Source: Blastococcus aggregatus
GTDB lineage: Bacteria > Actinomycetota > Actinomycetes > Mycobacteriales > Geodermatophilaceae
DNA: 64,000 nt
Direction of reading: 5' to 3'
Assembly: GCF_900221005.1 (NCBI RefSeq)
Contig: NZ_OBQI01000005.1
Location: 248,001-312,000, forward strand
The translations under genes and the position numbers were made by a program. Every line of letters starts with the position of its first letter. The stretch's first letter is position 1. The notes beneath the pieces are model-generated. The model was not told the origin of the DNA. It saw only the letters and a list, made by a program, of their open reading frames with translations, and did not search any database. This document shows, one piece after another, positions 36,276 to 45,111 of this stretch.

Positions 36276-37420
36276 GCGGTCGGCTGCTCCGCGCGCTCGC
36301 CGGGCTGTCCGTCGCCGGCGCCGCGCACGCCGCGCTGAACGCCGCCCTGCTGCGCCGCCCCCCGGCCGCCGCGCCGCCGGTGCGGCGCGCGGTCACCGTC
36401 GTCCTGCCGGTGCGCGACGAGGCGGCGGACGTCGTCGACTGCCTGGCCGCGGTCCTCGACCAGCGCGGCGTCCCGGACCTGCGGGTGGTCGTGGTCGACG
36501 ACGGGTCGACCGACGGCACCCCCGATCTCGTCGCGGCCTGCCCCGACCCGCGCGTACGGCTCGTCCCCGCCCGGGCCCCGCAGGCGGGCTGGCTCGGCAA
36601 GCCGAACGCCTGCGCCCAGGGCGCGGCGGCCGCGGGCGACACCGACGTCCTGGTCTTCCTCGACGCCGACGTGCGGCTGATGCCCGATGCCCTCGCCGCG
36701 GCGATCGCCGTCCTCGACGACACCGGGCTGGACCTGGTCTCCCCCTGGCCGCGGCAGCTGACGGTGAGCGCGGCCGAGCGGCTGGTCCAGCCCCTCCAGC
36801 AGTGGCTCTGGGCGACGCTGCTGCCGCTGCGGCTCGCCGAGCGGTCGCCGCGGCCGTCGCTGGCGGCCGCGAACGGGCAGTTCCTGGTCGTGCGGCGCGC
36901 GGCCTACGCGCGGGCCGGCGGGCACGGGGCGGTGCGCGGCGAGGTCATCGAGGACGTCGCGCTGCTGCGCGCGGTCAAGGCAGCGGGCGGGCGCGGCGCC
37001 GTCGTCGACGGCTCGACCCTCGCCGTCTGCCGCATGTACGACGGGTGGGCCGGGGTGCGGGAGGGCTACGGCAAGTCGCTGTGGGCCGCGGTCGGTGGCT
37101 CGCCCGCGGCCGGCCTGGTCACCGCCGGCGCCCTCACCGCGGTCTGGGTGCTGCCGGCGGTCGCCGCGGTGCGCGGGTCGCGCGCGGGGCTCGTCGGCTA
37201 CGCGTTCGGGGTGGCGGGTCGGGCGATCAGCGCCGCCGCGACCGGCGGCCGGGTGTGGCCCGATGCGCTGGCGCATCCGGTGTCCGTCCTGGCCCTCGAC
37301 GCCCTGATGCTGCGGTCGGTGATCGGGCACCGCCGCGGCACCCTGCGCTGGCGGGGCCGGGCCGTCGACGCCGCACCGCCCGCGCCGGGCCGGGCGGCTG
37401 CGGCGAGGATGGTGCGGTGA
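36272..37420 (+). CDS. cruG: GT2 glycosyltransferase, CruG-like
   Basis: 382 aa family-2 glycosyltransferase: hydrophobic N-terminal segment, VVLPVRDEAADVVDCLAAVL, VVVDDGSTDGTPD, VFLDADVRLM (DxD-like), then a Q-R-W-like region and three C-terminal hydrophobic segments. Adjacent cruF-cruG pairs in cyanobacteria and other bacteria hydrate and then glycosylate the acyclic end of carotenoids, so the neighbour supports a carotenoid sugar-transferase role. The sugar and regiochemistry cannot be read. Confidence 0.72.
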   Translation: MSGRLLRALAGLSVAGAAHAALNAALLRRPPAAAPPVRRAVTVVLPVRDEAADVVDCLAAVLDQRGVPDLRVVVVDDGSTDGTPDLVAACPDPRVRLVPARAPQAGWLGKPNACAQGAAAAGDTDVLVFLDADVRLMPDALAAAIAVLDDTGLDLVSPWPRQLTVSAAERLVQPLQQWLWATLLPLRLAERSPRPSLAAANGQFLVVRRAAYARAGGHGAVRGEVIEDVALLRAVKAAGGRGAVVDGSTLAVCRMYDGWAGVREGYGKSLWAAVGGSPAAGLVTAGALTAVWVLPAVAAVRGSRAGLVGYAFGVAGRAISAAATGGRVWPDALAHPVSVLALDALMLRSVIGHRRGTLRWRGRAVDAAPPAPGRAAAARMVR

Positions 37421-38073
37421 CCCAGCCGGCGGCGCGCGACCGCGTCCACTTCGACCCCGATGCCATGGAGACCCGTGCCTTCTACCGGGTGCTCAACTCC
37501 GTCGTCGTCCCCCGGCCGATCGCGTGGGTCTGCACCCGGTCGGCCGCGGGCGTGCACAACCTGGCACCGCACTCCTTCTACACGGTCGCCTGCGTGGATC
37601 CGCCGGTCGTCCAGTTCACCTCGGTGGGCCGCAAGGACTCGCTGCGCAACGCGGAGGCGACCGGCGAGTTCACCGTCAACCTGACCCCCGAGGCGCTGTT
37701 CGAGCAGATCAACGCCACGGGCACCGACTTCCCGCCGGACCACAGCGAGGCCGAGCACACCGGCGTGCGGCTGGAGCCGGCCGAGACCGTCGGCGCGTTG
37801 CGCGTCGCCGACTCCCCCGTCTCCATCGAGTGCGTGCTGCACAGCACCCTCCGCCTCGGCGACAGCACGGTGGTGTTCGGCCGGGTGCGGCACATCAGCG
37901 TCTGGGCCGAGGCCGTGCGCGACGGGCGCCCCCGCATCGAGCACCTGCGCCCGCTGGCCCGCCTCGGCGGCAACGAGTGGGCGACGCTCGGCGAGGTGCG
38001 GGAGATCCCGCGCATCTCCTACCGGACGTGGGCGGCCGACCCCAGCATCGGCGAGCGGCTGCGCGGCGAGTAG
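37417..38073 (+). CDS. Flavin reductase-like FMN-binding protein
   Basis: 218 aa split-barrel flavin reductase-like protein: RAFYRVLNSVVVPRPIAWVC at the start, NLAPHSFYTVACVDPPVVQF, and NLTPEALFEQIN. Members reduce or bind FMN and may supply reduced flavin to oxygenases. GTG start overlaps the glycosyltransferase stop. Ends 3 bases before the convergent adoK stop. A link to carotenoid modification is only positional. Confidence 0.82.
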   Translation: MTQPAARDRVHFDPDAMETRAFYRVLNSVVVPRPIAWVCTRSAAGVHNLAPHSFYTVACVDPPVVQFTSVGRKDSLRNAEATGEFTVNLTPEALFEQINATGTDFPPDHSEAEHTGVRLEPAETVGALRVADSPVSIECVLHSTLRLGDSTVVFGRVRHISVWAEAVRDGRPRIEHLRPLARLGGNEWATLGEVREIPRISYRTWAADPSIGERLRGE

Positions 38074-38076
38074 ACG

Positions 38077-39054
38077 CTAGGCCGGGAGGTGCGCGGCGAC
38101 CTCGGCTGCGGCCTCGTCGCCGAAGGCCTCGGCGAAGCGGCCCAGGAAGCTCTCCCGCGGCAGGCTGTACTCCTGCGTGCCGATGACCTCGACCGCCGCG
38201 GTCGCGACGGCGGAACCCAGCTGGGTGGCCCGCTCGAGGCTCAGCCCCCACATGCGGCCGGCGATGAACCCGGCGCGCAGCGCGTCGCCGCCGCCGGTCG
38301 GCTCGACCGGCTTGGTCTCCGGGACGGCGATGACCTCGATCGGCTCGGCGTCGACCTGGCGCACCAGCACGCCGTCCTTCGCCCGCGTGGTCACCCAGGT
38401 ACCCACCCGGGCCAGGACCTCGTCGGCGTTCCAGCCGGTCTTCTGCTGGAGCAGGTGGGACTCGTACTCGTTGGTGAACAGCAGGTCCGCGCCGTCGACG
38501 AGCTCGCGGATCATCGCGCCGTCGGCCCAGGCCAGCTGCTGGCTCGGGTCGGCGGCGAACGCGTAACCGCGGGTCCGGCACTCCTCGGTGTGGCGGACCA
38601 TCGCGGTGGGGTCGTTCGGCCCGATGACGACGAGGTCCGGTGCGCCCAGGCGCCCGGCGACCGGCCCCAGCTCGATCTGCGAGGCCTCGCTCATGGCGCC
38701 CGAGTAAAACGAGGCGATCTGGTTGTTGGCGGCGTCGGTGGTGCAGACGAAGCGCGCGGTGTGCTTGAGCTCCGACCAGTGCACGCTGGCGGTGTCGACG
38801 CCGTGCCGGCTGAGCCAGGCCTCGTAGTCGGCGAAGTCGCTGCCGACGGCGCCGACGAGCACCGGGGACAGGCCGAGCAGGCCCAGGCCGTAGGCCATGT
38901 TCGCGCCGGCGCCGCCGCGGTGCTGGACGAGGTCGTCGACCAGGAAGGAGAGCGAGACGTTCTCCATCTGGCCCTCGACGAACTGCTCCGTGAACTTCCC
39001 GGGGAAGGTCATGAGGTGATCGGTGGCGATCGAGCCGGTGACGACGACGGGCAC
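38077..39054 (-). CDS. adoK: Adenosine kinase (actinobacterial AdoK/PfkB family)
   Basis: 325 aa carbohydrate-kinase-fold enzyme. From memory it closely resembles mycobacterial AdoK: VTGSIATDHLMTFPGKF, VSLSFLVDDLVQHRGG, HTARFVCTTDAANNQIASF, AMSEASQIELGPV, FTNEYESHLL, and the catalytic-Asp motif EPTGGGDALRAGF, where many homologues have GxGDAF. Phosphorylates adenosine for purine salvage. GTG 39054 is chosen because AGGAG lies 6 bases upstream; the 164-bp gap upstream to 39218 holds nothing recognised. Confidence 0.9.
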   Translation of the reverse strand: MPVVVTGSIATDHLMTFPGKFTEQFVEGQMENVSLSFLVDDLVQHRGGAGANMAYGLGLLGLSPVLVGAVGSDFADYEAWLSRHGVDTASVHWSELKHTARFVCTTDAANNQIASFYSGAMSEASQIELGPVAGRLGAPDLVVIGPNDPTAMVRHTEECRTRGYAFAADPSQQLAWADGAMIRELVDGADLLFTNEYESHLLQQKTGWNADEVLARVGTWVTTRAKDGVLVRQVDAEPIEVIAVPETKPVEPTGGGDALRAGFIAGRMWGLSLERATQLGSAVATAAVEVIGTQEYSLPRESFLGRFAEAFGDEAAAEVAAHLPA

Positions 39055-39218
39055 GTGCTGCTCCTGGGGGTGTGGCTCCGGAGGGGCGCGGGCGCCCGGC
39101 TCGCGAGCGGGCCTGGGTGACGGAGTGGCGAACGGAGGGGGTCGGGCACGCACACAGTAGGCGGCGCTCCGGGCGGTGGGGGGCACGAGGTGCTCGCCCG
39201 CACCCGGTCGGGCGGCGC

Positions 39219-39920
39219 TCAGCCGGGGGCGTCGGCGCCCGGTCCGGCGAGTTCCGAGCGCAGCCACCAGCCCAGTTGCACCGTCGCGACCGCGCCGAGC
39301 AGCGCACCCACCGCGGCTCCGGCGGTCACGGTCAGGACGTCGCCGTCGACACCACGCACCTCCAGGCCCGACACGACCCCCGCGCCACCGAGGGTGAAAC
39401 CGGCCATGAGGACGCGGGTGGGCCGTTCCCACAGCGAGATCGGGCCGGTCCGGTCGACCCCCGCCTGACCGGCGCGGGCCCGCACGTAGTCGGGCAGCCA
39501 GCACAGCGCGCCGAAGAGGACGGCCAGCCAGCCGGGCGCCCCGGCGCCCCAGAGCGCGGCCGCGTAGGCCACCTCGGTGAGCCGGTCGACGACCGAGTCG
39601 AGCACGTAGCCCCGCTGCGAGGCGCGGCCGGCGCCGATGGCGAGCGCGCCGTCGAGGCTGTCCAGCAGCCCGGAGAGCCCGACGAGCAGCCCGGCGGCGA
39701 TCAGCCAGCCGCCCCCGGCCGCGGCGGGGAGGACGGCGGCCGCGGCCACGAGCAGCCCCGCGGCGGTGGCCACCGCGGGGTGCATCCCCGCCAGCGGGCG
39801 GGCGAGGGTGTGCGCCAGCGTCAGCCAGCCGCGCACCAGCGGCGAGGACGTGTCGCTGCCGCCGTGCCAGCGCGACCAGGCGGCCAGGTACTCGTCACGG
39901 CTCAGCACAACGCCCATCAT
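39219..39920 (-). CDS. CDP-alcohol phosphatidyltransferase family protein
   Basis: Integral membrane enzyme family that transfers a phosphatidyl group from CDP-diacylglycerol-like donors. About 233 aa with six hydrophobic segments. The signature region is LDSLDGALAIGAGRASQRGY followed by VLDSVVDR: the aspartates and glycine of DG-x2-AR-x8-G-x3-D-x3-D are present, but the Arg after Ala is Ile. Substrate unknown. Start is ambiguous among ATG 39920, ATG 39917 and GTG 39908; the first is used. Confidence 0.82.
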   Translation of the reverse strand: MMGVVLSRDEYLAAWSRWHGGSDTSSPLVRGWLTLAHTLARPLAGMHPAVATAAGLLVAAAAVLPAAAGGGWLIAAGLLVGLSGLLDSLDGALAIGAGRASQRGYVLDSVVDRLTEVAYAAALWGAGAPGWLAVLFGALCWLPDYVRARAGQAGVDRTGPISLWERPTRVLMAGFTLGGAGVVSGLEVRGVDGDVLTVTAGAAVGALLGAVATVQLGWWLRSELAGPGADAPG

Positions 39921-40118
39921 CCGTGACCAGCTCGTCGCGGTGCCGATCCGCGGGTCGGTGGGTCCCGTGGTCACCTCGGGCCCCATCCGGCGCGGCGCTG
40001 TCGCGGCTGCCCCGGGTGCACCGACGTGCCGGCATCGAAGACGCCAGGACCAGCACGAGGTCATCCGGTGGTTCTGGCGCGCCGAGCACTGTGCCCCAGG
40101 CCTTGTCGAGAATCCCGT

Positions 40119-40134
40119 TCGAACGTATGATCGA
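40119..40134. promoter_or_regulatory. SOS box overlapping the -10 element of the HNH gene
   Basis: TCGAACGTATGATCGA matches TCGAAC-N4-GTTCGA at 11 of 12 fixed positions. Inside it, TATGAT (40126-40131) is a near-consensus -10 box that ends 7 bases before the ATG at 40139, giving leaderless spacing. LexA bound here would cover the promoter directly. Confidence 0.82.
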
Positions 40135-40138
40135 ATGC

Positions 40139-42226
40139 ATGGCCACGAAGTCGGTGACGGGTGATTGGTACACCGAAGCTCGCCGGCGGGCCGAGGCAGC
40201 TGGTCGAGGACGTCGGCCGCGTACGGAGTCCGCGGAGTGGCCGGAGTTCGCGCCTCCGGTCACGCTGGCCGACGGTCCGCTCGGCGCCGTCCAGGCAGCC
40301 GACCGCGAGATCGCGCGACAGACCGCACTCAAGGCCCGCGCGGTGGCCGAGTTCGCCGCGACCCGGCCGGCGAGCGAGGACCGCGCACAGGGCGAGCGGG
40401 GCGCCATGAGTGCCGAGCGCTGGGCTGCCCGTCCGGCCTGCCTCCGCAGCGTGAGCGAGTGGGCCACCCAGGAGCTCGTGGTGGCGCTGTCGATCAGTGC
40501 ACAGGCCGCCGAGGCGCTGCTGACCAGGTCGCTGGACCTGGTGCACCAGCTGCCGGGGACGCTGGCCGCGCTCGAGGCCGGAGCGCTCCACCCCGGCCAC
40601 CTCTGGTCGATGCTCGACAAGGTGGCCCCCATCGAGGACGCCACGATCCGTGCGGAGGTCGAGGCCGAGCTGCTGCGCTGGGCAGCAGGGCGGGTGGTCG
40701 CACCGGCCGCATTGGGCGACAAGGTGCGGCGGGAAGTGGCTCGGCGGGACGTCCGCGCCGCCGCCCGGCGCCTGGAGAAGGCGCTGAAGGCCCGCGGCAT
40801 CCATCTCCGGCCGCACGACGACGACGGCATGGCGACCCTGACCGTGGTCGCAACGCTTCCCGAGGCGCAGGCGCTGTACCGAGCACTGCTGGCGTGCGCG
40901 GAGTCTCTGGACGGGGGCGACGATCCGCGAACGCGCGGGCAGAAGATGATCGACTGCCTGCTCGATCTGGTGCTGCGCCCCGGGGAGAGCGACCTGCCAC
41001 CTGTGCAGGTGCTGCTGACCGTGGTCGCCTCGATCGCCACGCTGGCGGGCGGTGACGAGCCGGGCGAGATCGGTGGCCAGGTCGTCCCCGCCGACATGGT
41101 CCGGCAGCTCCTCGCCGCGCTGACCGGCACCGGCCTGGACATCCCGACCGATCAAGACCCCGACGTGACCCCGCCTCCGAACCCGGACGGGGCCGCGGCG
41201 ATGGGGTGGGCTGAGCGCGAGCAACGGGAGCTGGAGACCTGGTGGGCCGAGATGGAACGGCGGGTGGTGACCGGCGAACTGGTCGATCCGGATCCCGAGC
41301 GGTGCCCGCTCTCCTCGGAAGATCTCGACCACCTACCGCTCGAACGCGAGCTGTGGTTCGGGGGCGGCGGGACGACCTCGCCCGCGGACTCCTCGTCCGC
41401 CCTCGGGGACCACCCGCCCCAGGACGTCGACGACCGTCCCCTCTTCCCCGCTGACGGCCCACCGGAGCCGTCCAGGTCCGAGTCCGGCGAGTCCGGCGAG
41501 TCCGAGTGGTGGGCCACGGCCGACCGGGCGCTGGACGACGCCGGACAGGCAGTGGAGGAGGCCCGCCGCACCCTGGCCCGGGCCGAGCGCACCGTCCGCA
41601 CCGCGGCAGCAGCCGACGCCGCGGACGAGGACGCCTGGCAAGCAGGTGTCGGCGGACGCCTGGCGGACGCCGAGGACGCGCTCGCGGTGCTCAGGTCGGC
41701 CAGCAGCGCACAACGCGATCTGGTCGCCGATCTGCTGGCGATGACCGGTGGAGGCGGGCTGGCCGAACGCCCGCGCATCGCCTTGACCGACGCACTCACC
41801 GGGGCACTGGTCGCGCTCAGCGACCTCCCCGGCCTGCGCCGAGTGGGAAGCTGCGGCCGGGCCGCGTGCCGGCGGTCCGGGGCATGCTGCGACCACGAGC
41901 TCACGGATCGCCCGGGGCTCGGTCCGCCCGGCCCCACGGACGGCTACCGGCCTGGGGCCGAACTCGACCGCTTCGTCCGCGGCCGCGACCGGCGCTGCCG
42001 GTTCCCTGGCTGTCGTCGACGCGTGCCCCGAGGCGGAGAGCTCGACCACAGCGTCCCGTACCCGCTGGGATCGACCAGCGCCGCCAACCTCGCCGGCTAC
42101 TGCACCACCGACCACCGAGGCAAGCACCAGGCACCCGGGTGGGAGCACCGTCTCGATGCGGACGGCACGCTGACCGTCACCACCCCCACCGGGCTCATCG
42201 CCGTCACCACTCCCCCGCCGTACTGA
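40139..42226 (+). CDS. DUF222/HNH endonuclease-like protein (13E12 repeat family)
   Basis: 695 aa. DUF222 region about residues 40-330 (VSEWATQELVVALSISAQAAEALL, LPGTLAALEAGALHPGHLW). A long acidic/Ala-rich linker (about 390-540) follows, then a C-terminal HNH domain with CRFPGC, ELDHSVPYPLGSTSAANL and CTTDHRGKHQ, the H-N-H residues. Members are multi-copy in mycobacteria (13E12 elements) and several are SOS-induced; DNA cleavage is expected but targets are unknown. ATG 40139 is chosen because ATG 40127 lies inside the LexA box and a -10 sits 7 bases before 40139. The acidic linker makes it longer than the usual 400-500 aa. Confidence 0.85.
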   Translation: MATKSVTGDWYTEARRRAEAAGRGRRPRTESAEWPEFAPPVTLADGPLGAVQAADREIARQTALKARAVAEFAATRPASEDRAQGERGAMSAERWAARPACLRSVSEWATQELVVALSISAQAAEALLTRSLDLVHQLPGTLAALEAGALHPGHLWSMLDKVAPIEDATIRAEVEAELLRWAAGRVVAPAALGDKVRREVARRDVRAAARRLEKALKARGIHLRPHDDDGMATLTVVATLPEAQALYRALLACAESLDGGDDPRTRGQKMIDCLLDLVLRPGESDLPPVQVLLTVVASIATLAGGDEPGEIGGQVVPADMVRQLLAALTGTGLDIPTDQDPDVTPPPNPDGAAAMGWAEREQRELETWWAEMERRVVTGELVDPDPERCPLSSEDLDHLPLERELWFGGGGTTSPADSSSALGDHPPQDVDDRPLFPADGPPEPSRSESGESGESEWWATADRALDDAGQAVEEARRTLARAERTVRTAAAADAADEDAWQAGVGGRLADAEDALAVLRSASSAQRDLVADLLAMTGGGGLAERPRIALTDALTGALVALSDLPGLRRVGSCGRAACRRSGACCDHELTDRPGLGPPGPTDGYRPGAELDRFVRGRDRRCRFPGCRRRVPRGGELDHSVPYPLGSTSAANLAGYCTTDHRGKHQAPGWEHRLDADGTLTVTTPTGLIAVTTPPPY

Positions 42227-42267
42227 CCCCGCGGGTGAAATCGCGCAGCTCGGGGCATGCTCCGACC

Positions 42268-42906
42268 ATGGCTGCCCCGATCAGTGACGCCGTCGTCGTC
42301 GACGTCCTCCGCCGAGTGGACCGCCTGGCGTCCCCGCTGGCCGGCCGGCTCGGCCGGCCACCGGAGCTGCCGCAGGCGCAGCGCGACCAGTGGTGGGCCG
42401 ACCGGGTCTCCCGGATCGCGGCCGTCGTCTCGGCGGCGCCGCGCTTCGCCGGGAAGCTCGCCGACCTGCTGCCCCTGCAGAACACCGTCGGGACGGCGGT
42501 GCAGTCCGTCCTCGTGCTCGGCGTCGCCGGGGAGCACGGCGTCACCGGGTCCGCCGAGCGGGTGTCCCTGCTCGCCCGCGTCCTGCTCGACCGCGACCTG
42601 CCGCCGTCCGCCGTCGAGCCGCTGCTCGTGAAGAGCCGGGGCACCTACCGCGAGGAGGCGTTCGGCGCCGCCGACGAGCGGAAGGGCGCCCGCGGTGCCG
42701 TCCGCACGGTGTGGCGGGTCGCCCGCCTGCTGAGCCGGATCGACGAGGCGCTCGACGCCCGCCCGAAGGGCAAGCTCCGCCACCGGGCGCTGTCCAACAT
42801 CCCCGTCGTGGGCGTGATCGGCGGCTACTCCGCCGAGCGCGAGGGTCTGCGCCGGGCCGCCGCGAAGGCCGCGGCGGCGCTCGACCGGATCAGCTCGGCG
42901 TCGTGA
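42268..42906 (+). CDS. Conserved hypothetical protein
   Basis: 212 aa, no family recognised. It looks helical, with [20 protein letters not shown], a moderately hydrophobic middle ([20 protein letters not shown]) and a basic C-terminal helix ([18 protein letters not shown]). No clear signal peptide or full membrane helix. It starts 42 bases after the HNH gene stop and may be co-transcribed with it. Its 3' end overlaps the convergent metF by 17 bases. Codon use is like that of its neighbours. Confidence 0.65.
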   Translation: MAAPISDAVVVDVLRRVDRLASPLAGRLGRPPELPQAQRDQWWADRVSRIAAVVSAAPRFAGKLADLLPLQNTVGTAVQSVLVLGVAGEHGVTGSAERVSLLARVLLDRDLPPSAVEPLLVKSRGTYREEAFGAADERKGARGAVRTVWRVARLLSRIDEALDARPKGKLRHRALSNIPVVGVIGGYSAEREGLRRAAAKAAAALDRISSAS

Positions 42907-43801
42907 TCGACGGGTTGCCGACCAGGTTGGTGTAGACGTCCCGCGTCGCCGTCGACCGGTTCATGGTGATGAAGTGGATCCCGGGCACGCCCTCGTCCAG
43001 CAGCGTGCTGCACAGCTCGGTGGCCACCTCGACCCCGAAGGCCCGCACCGCCGCCTTGTCCTCCGGCCGCTCGCCGTCGAGCGCCTCGAACCGCTCGGCG
43101 AGGTCGGCCGGGAACGCCTGACCGGACAGCTGCACGATGCGCTTGATCTGCCGCGCGCTGGTCACCGGCATGACGCCGGCGATGATCGGCACGTCGCAGC
43201 CCCGGTGGGCCACGCGGTCGCGCATCCGCAGGTAGTCCTCGGCGCGGAAGAACATCTGGGTGATCGCGAAGTCGGCCCCGGCCCGGCACTTGGCCACGAA
43301 CATGTCGATGTCGGTGTCGAAGTCCGGCGAGCGGGGGTGCCGCTCCGGGAAGGCGGCGACGCCGACGGAGAAGTCGCCCATCGACTTGATCAGCTCGACC
43401 AGCTCGGCGGCGTAGGACAGGCCCTCGGGGTGGGCCACCCACTCGGCCTGCGGGTCCGAACCGGGCGGGTCGCCGCGCAGCGCGATGATGTTGCGGACCC
43501 CGGCGGCCGCCAGCCGGCTGACCACGTGCCGCAGCTCGGCGATGCTGTGGTCGACGGCGGTCAGGTGCGCCATCGGGGTCATCGTGGTCTCGGTCGCGAT
43601 CCGCTCGGTGACCGAGACCGTGCCCTCGCGGGTGGAGCCCCCGGCGCCGTAGGTCACCGACACGAACGAGGGCCGCAGCCGCTCCAGCTCGCGCAGCGCC
43701 GTCCACAGCTGCGGCTCGGCCTCGGGCGTCTTCGGCGGGAAGAACTCGAAGGACCAGGTCGGCCGCTCCGAGGCCAGCAGCTCACGCACGGTCTGGGTCA
43801 C
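42890..43801 (-). CDS. metF: Methylenetetrahydrofolate reductase (NAD(P)H)
   Basis: 303 aa TIM-barrel flavoenzyme that makes 5-methyl-THF for methionine synthesis. Seen: [61 protein letters not shown] and [18 protein letters not shown] start at 43801; a TACCCT box (43815-43810) lies 8 bases upstream, suggesting a short or leaderless mRNA. Shares the one-carbon theme with glyA at 49759. It occupies the place of Rv2172c next to the prenyl synthase gene. Confidence 0.94.
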   Translation of the reverse strand: MTQTVRELLASERPTWSFEFFPPKTPEAEPQLWTALRELERLRPSFVSVTYGAGGSTREGTVSVTERIATETTMTPMAHLTAVDHSIAELRHVVSRLAAAGVRNIIALRGDPPGSDPQAEWVAHPEGLSYAAELVELIKSMGDFSVGVAAFPERHPRSPDFDTDIDMFVAKCRAGADFAITQMFFRAEDYLRMRDRVAHRGCDVPIIAGVMPVTSARQIKRIVQLSGQAFPADLAERFEALDGERPEDKAAVRAFGVEVATELCSTLLDEGVPGIHFITMNRSTATRDVYTNLVGNPSITTPS

Positions 43802-43910
43802 GGGCAACGAGGGTACGGAGCCTGCGGGGAAATCTCCCGACCGACCGCATCCGGAACCACCCGTGACGGTGAAGAAGGGCGAGCGGACGACCCGGGAAGG
43901 CGGAACCCCC

Positions 43911-45110
43911 ATGAACGGCAGCACCCTGACGACCCGCGCTGGATCAGCCCGTCCGGCGACGTGGGGCGATACTGACCCGGTGACCCTCGGGACCCCGCAC
44001 GGGACGGCCATCGCCCATCGGGCGCCGTCACCGGCCGCCGCCGATCTCGACCGGCTCAACGCTGCGGTCACCGCCGCCCTCACCGAGTTCCTCGAGCGCC
44101 AGCGCACCACCCTCGCCGGCATGGACGGGAGCCTGATCCCGCTCGTCGACGAGGTCGCCGCCCTCGCGGCGGGCGGCAAGCGGCTGCGGCCCTCGTTCGC
44201 CTACTGGGGCTGGCGCGGTGCCCGCGACACCGGCCCGGGCTCGGGCGAGGACGAGGCCGCCGTGCTGCGCGCGGTCTCCGCGCTGGAGTTCGTGCACGCC
44301 AGCGCGCTGGTCCACGACGACGTCATGGACGGCGCCACCACCCGCCGCGGCCGGCCGGCCACGCACATCGGTTTCGCCAGCCGGCACGCCGCCCACGCGC
44401 TCACCGGCGACGGCGAGCTGTTCGGCACCGGCGCGGCGATCCTGGTCGGCGACCTGGCGCTGGTGTGGTCCGACGAGCTGCTGCGCTGCTCGGGGATCTC
44501 CGAGGGCGCCCTCAGCCGGGCCCGCGCCGTCTGGGACACCATGCGCACCGAGGTCACCGCCGGCCAGTACCTCGACCTGCTCCGCGCCGCCGGCGGCCTG
44601 CCCGGCCCGGAGGGCGCGCTCACCGTGGCCCGCTACAAGAGCGCCGGCTACACCGTCCAGCGCCCCCTGCAGCTCGGCGTCGCCATCGCCGGCGCCGGCC
44701 CGGACGTGGTCGAGGCGACCACCGCCATCGGCCTGCCACTCGGCGAGGCCTTCCAGCTGCGGGACGACGTCCTCGGTGTCTTCGGCGACCCGGCCGTCAC
44801 CGGCAAGTCCGCCGACGACGACCTGCGCGAGGGCAAGCAGACTCTGCTCATCGCCCTGGCGGAGGAGGCCGCCGACTCCGCCGGCCGCCGGCTGCTGGCC
44901 GACCTGCTCGGCAACACCGCCGCCCGCCAGGAGGACTTCGAGGCCCTGCGGGCACTGATCGAGAGCACCGGCGCCCGGGACCGCGTGGAGCAGCGCATCG
45001 CCGAGAGCACCGCGCGCGCCCGCACCGCCATCGCCGACGCCCCGCTGGCCGACGACGCCAAGGCGGCCCTCGACGCGCTCGCCGTCGCGGCCACCACCCG
45101 CACCTCCTGA
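43911..45110 (+). CDS. crtE: Geranylgeranyl-type polyprenyl diphosphate synthase
   Basis: Trans-isoprenyl diphosphate synthase that supplies the C20 (or C15-C25) precursor for phytoene. About 399 aa from ATG 43911, which has GGAAGG about 10 bases upstream; a GTG at 43863 is possible. Seen: [17 protein letters not shown], first Asp motif [24 protein letters not shown], and second motif [13 protein letters not shown] (DDxxG, common in actinobacteria), followed by [13 protein letters not shown]. Placed directly before crtI-crtB and at the position of mycobacterial idsA2. Confidence 0.9.
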   Translation: MNGSTLTTRAGSARPATWGDTDPVTLGTPHGTAIAHRAPSPAAADLDRLNAAVTAALTEFLERQRTTLAGMDGSLIPLVDEVAALAAGGKRLRPSFAYWGWRGARDTGPGSGEDEAAVLRAVSALEFVHASALVHDDVMDGATTRRGRPATHIGFASRHAAHALTGDGELFGTGAAILVGDLALVWSDELLRCSGISEGALSRARAVWDTMRTEVTAGQYLDLLRAAGGLPGPEGALTVARYKSAGYTVQRPLQLGVAIAGAGPDVVEATTAIGLPLGEAFQLRDDVLGVFGDPAVTGKSADDDLREGKQTLLIALAEEAADSAGRRLLADLLGNTAARQEDFEALRALIESTGARDRVEQRIAESTARARTAIADAPLADDAKAALDALAVAATTRTS

Positions 45111-45111
45111 C

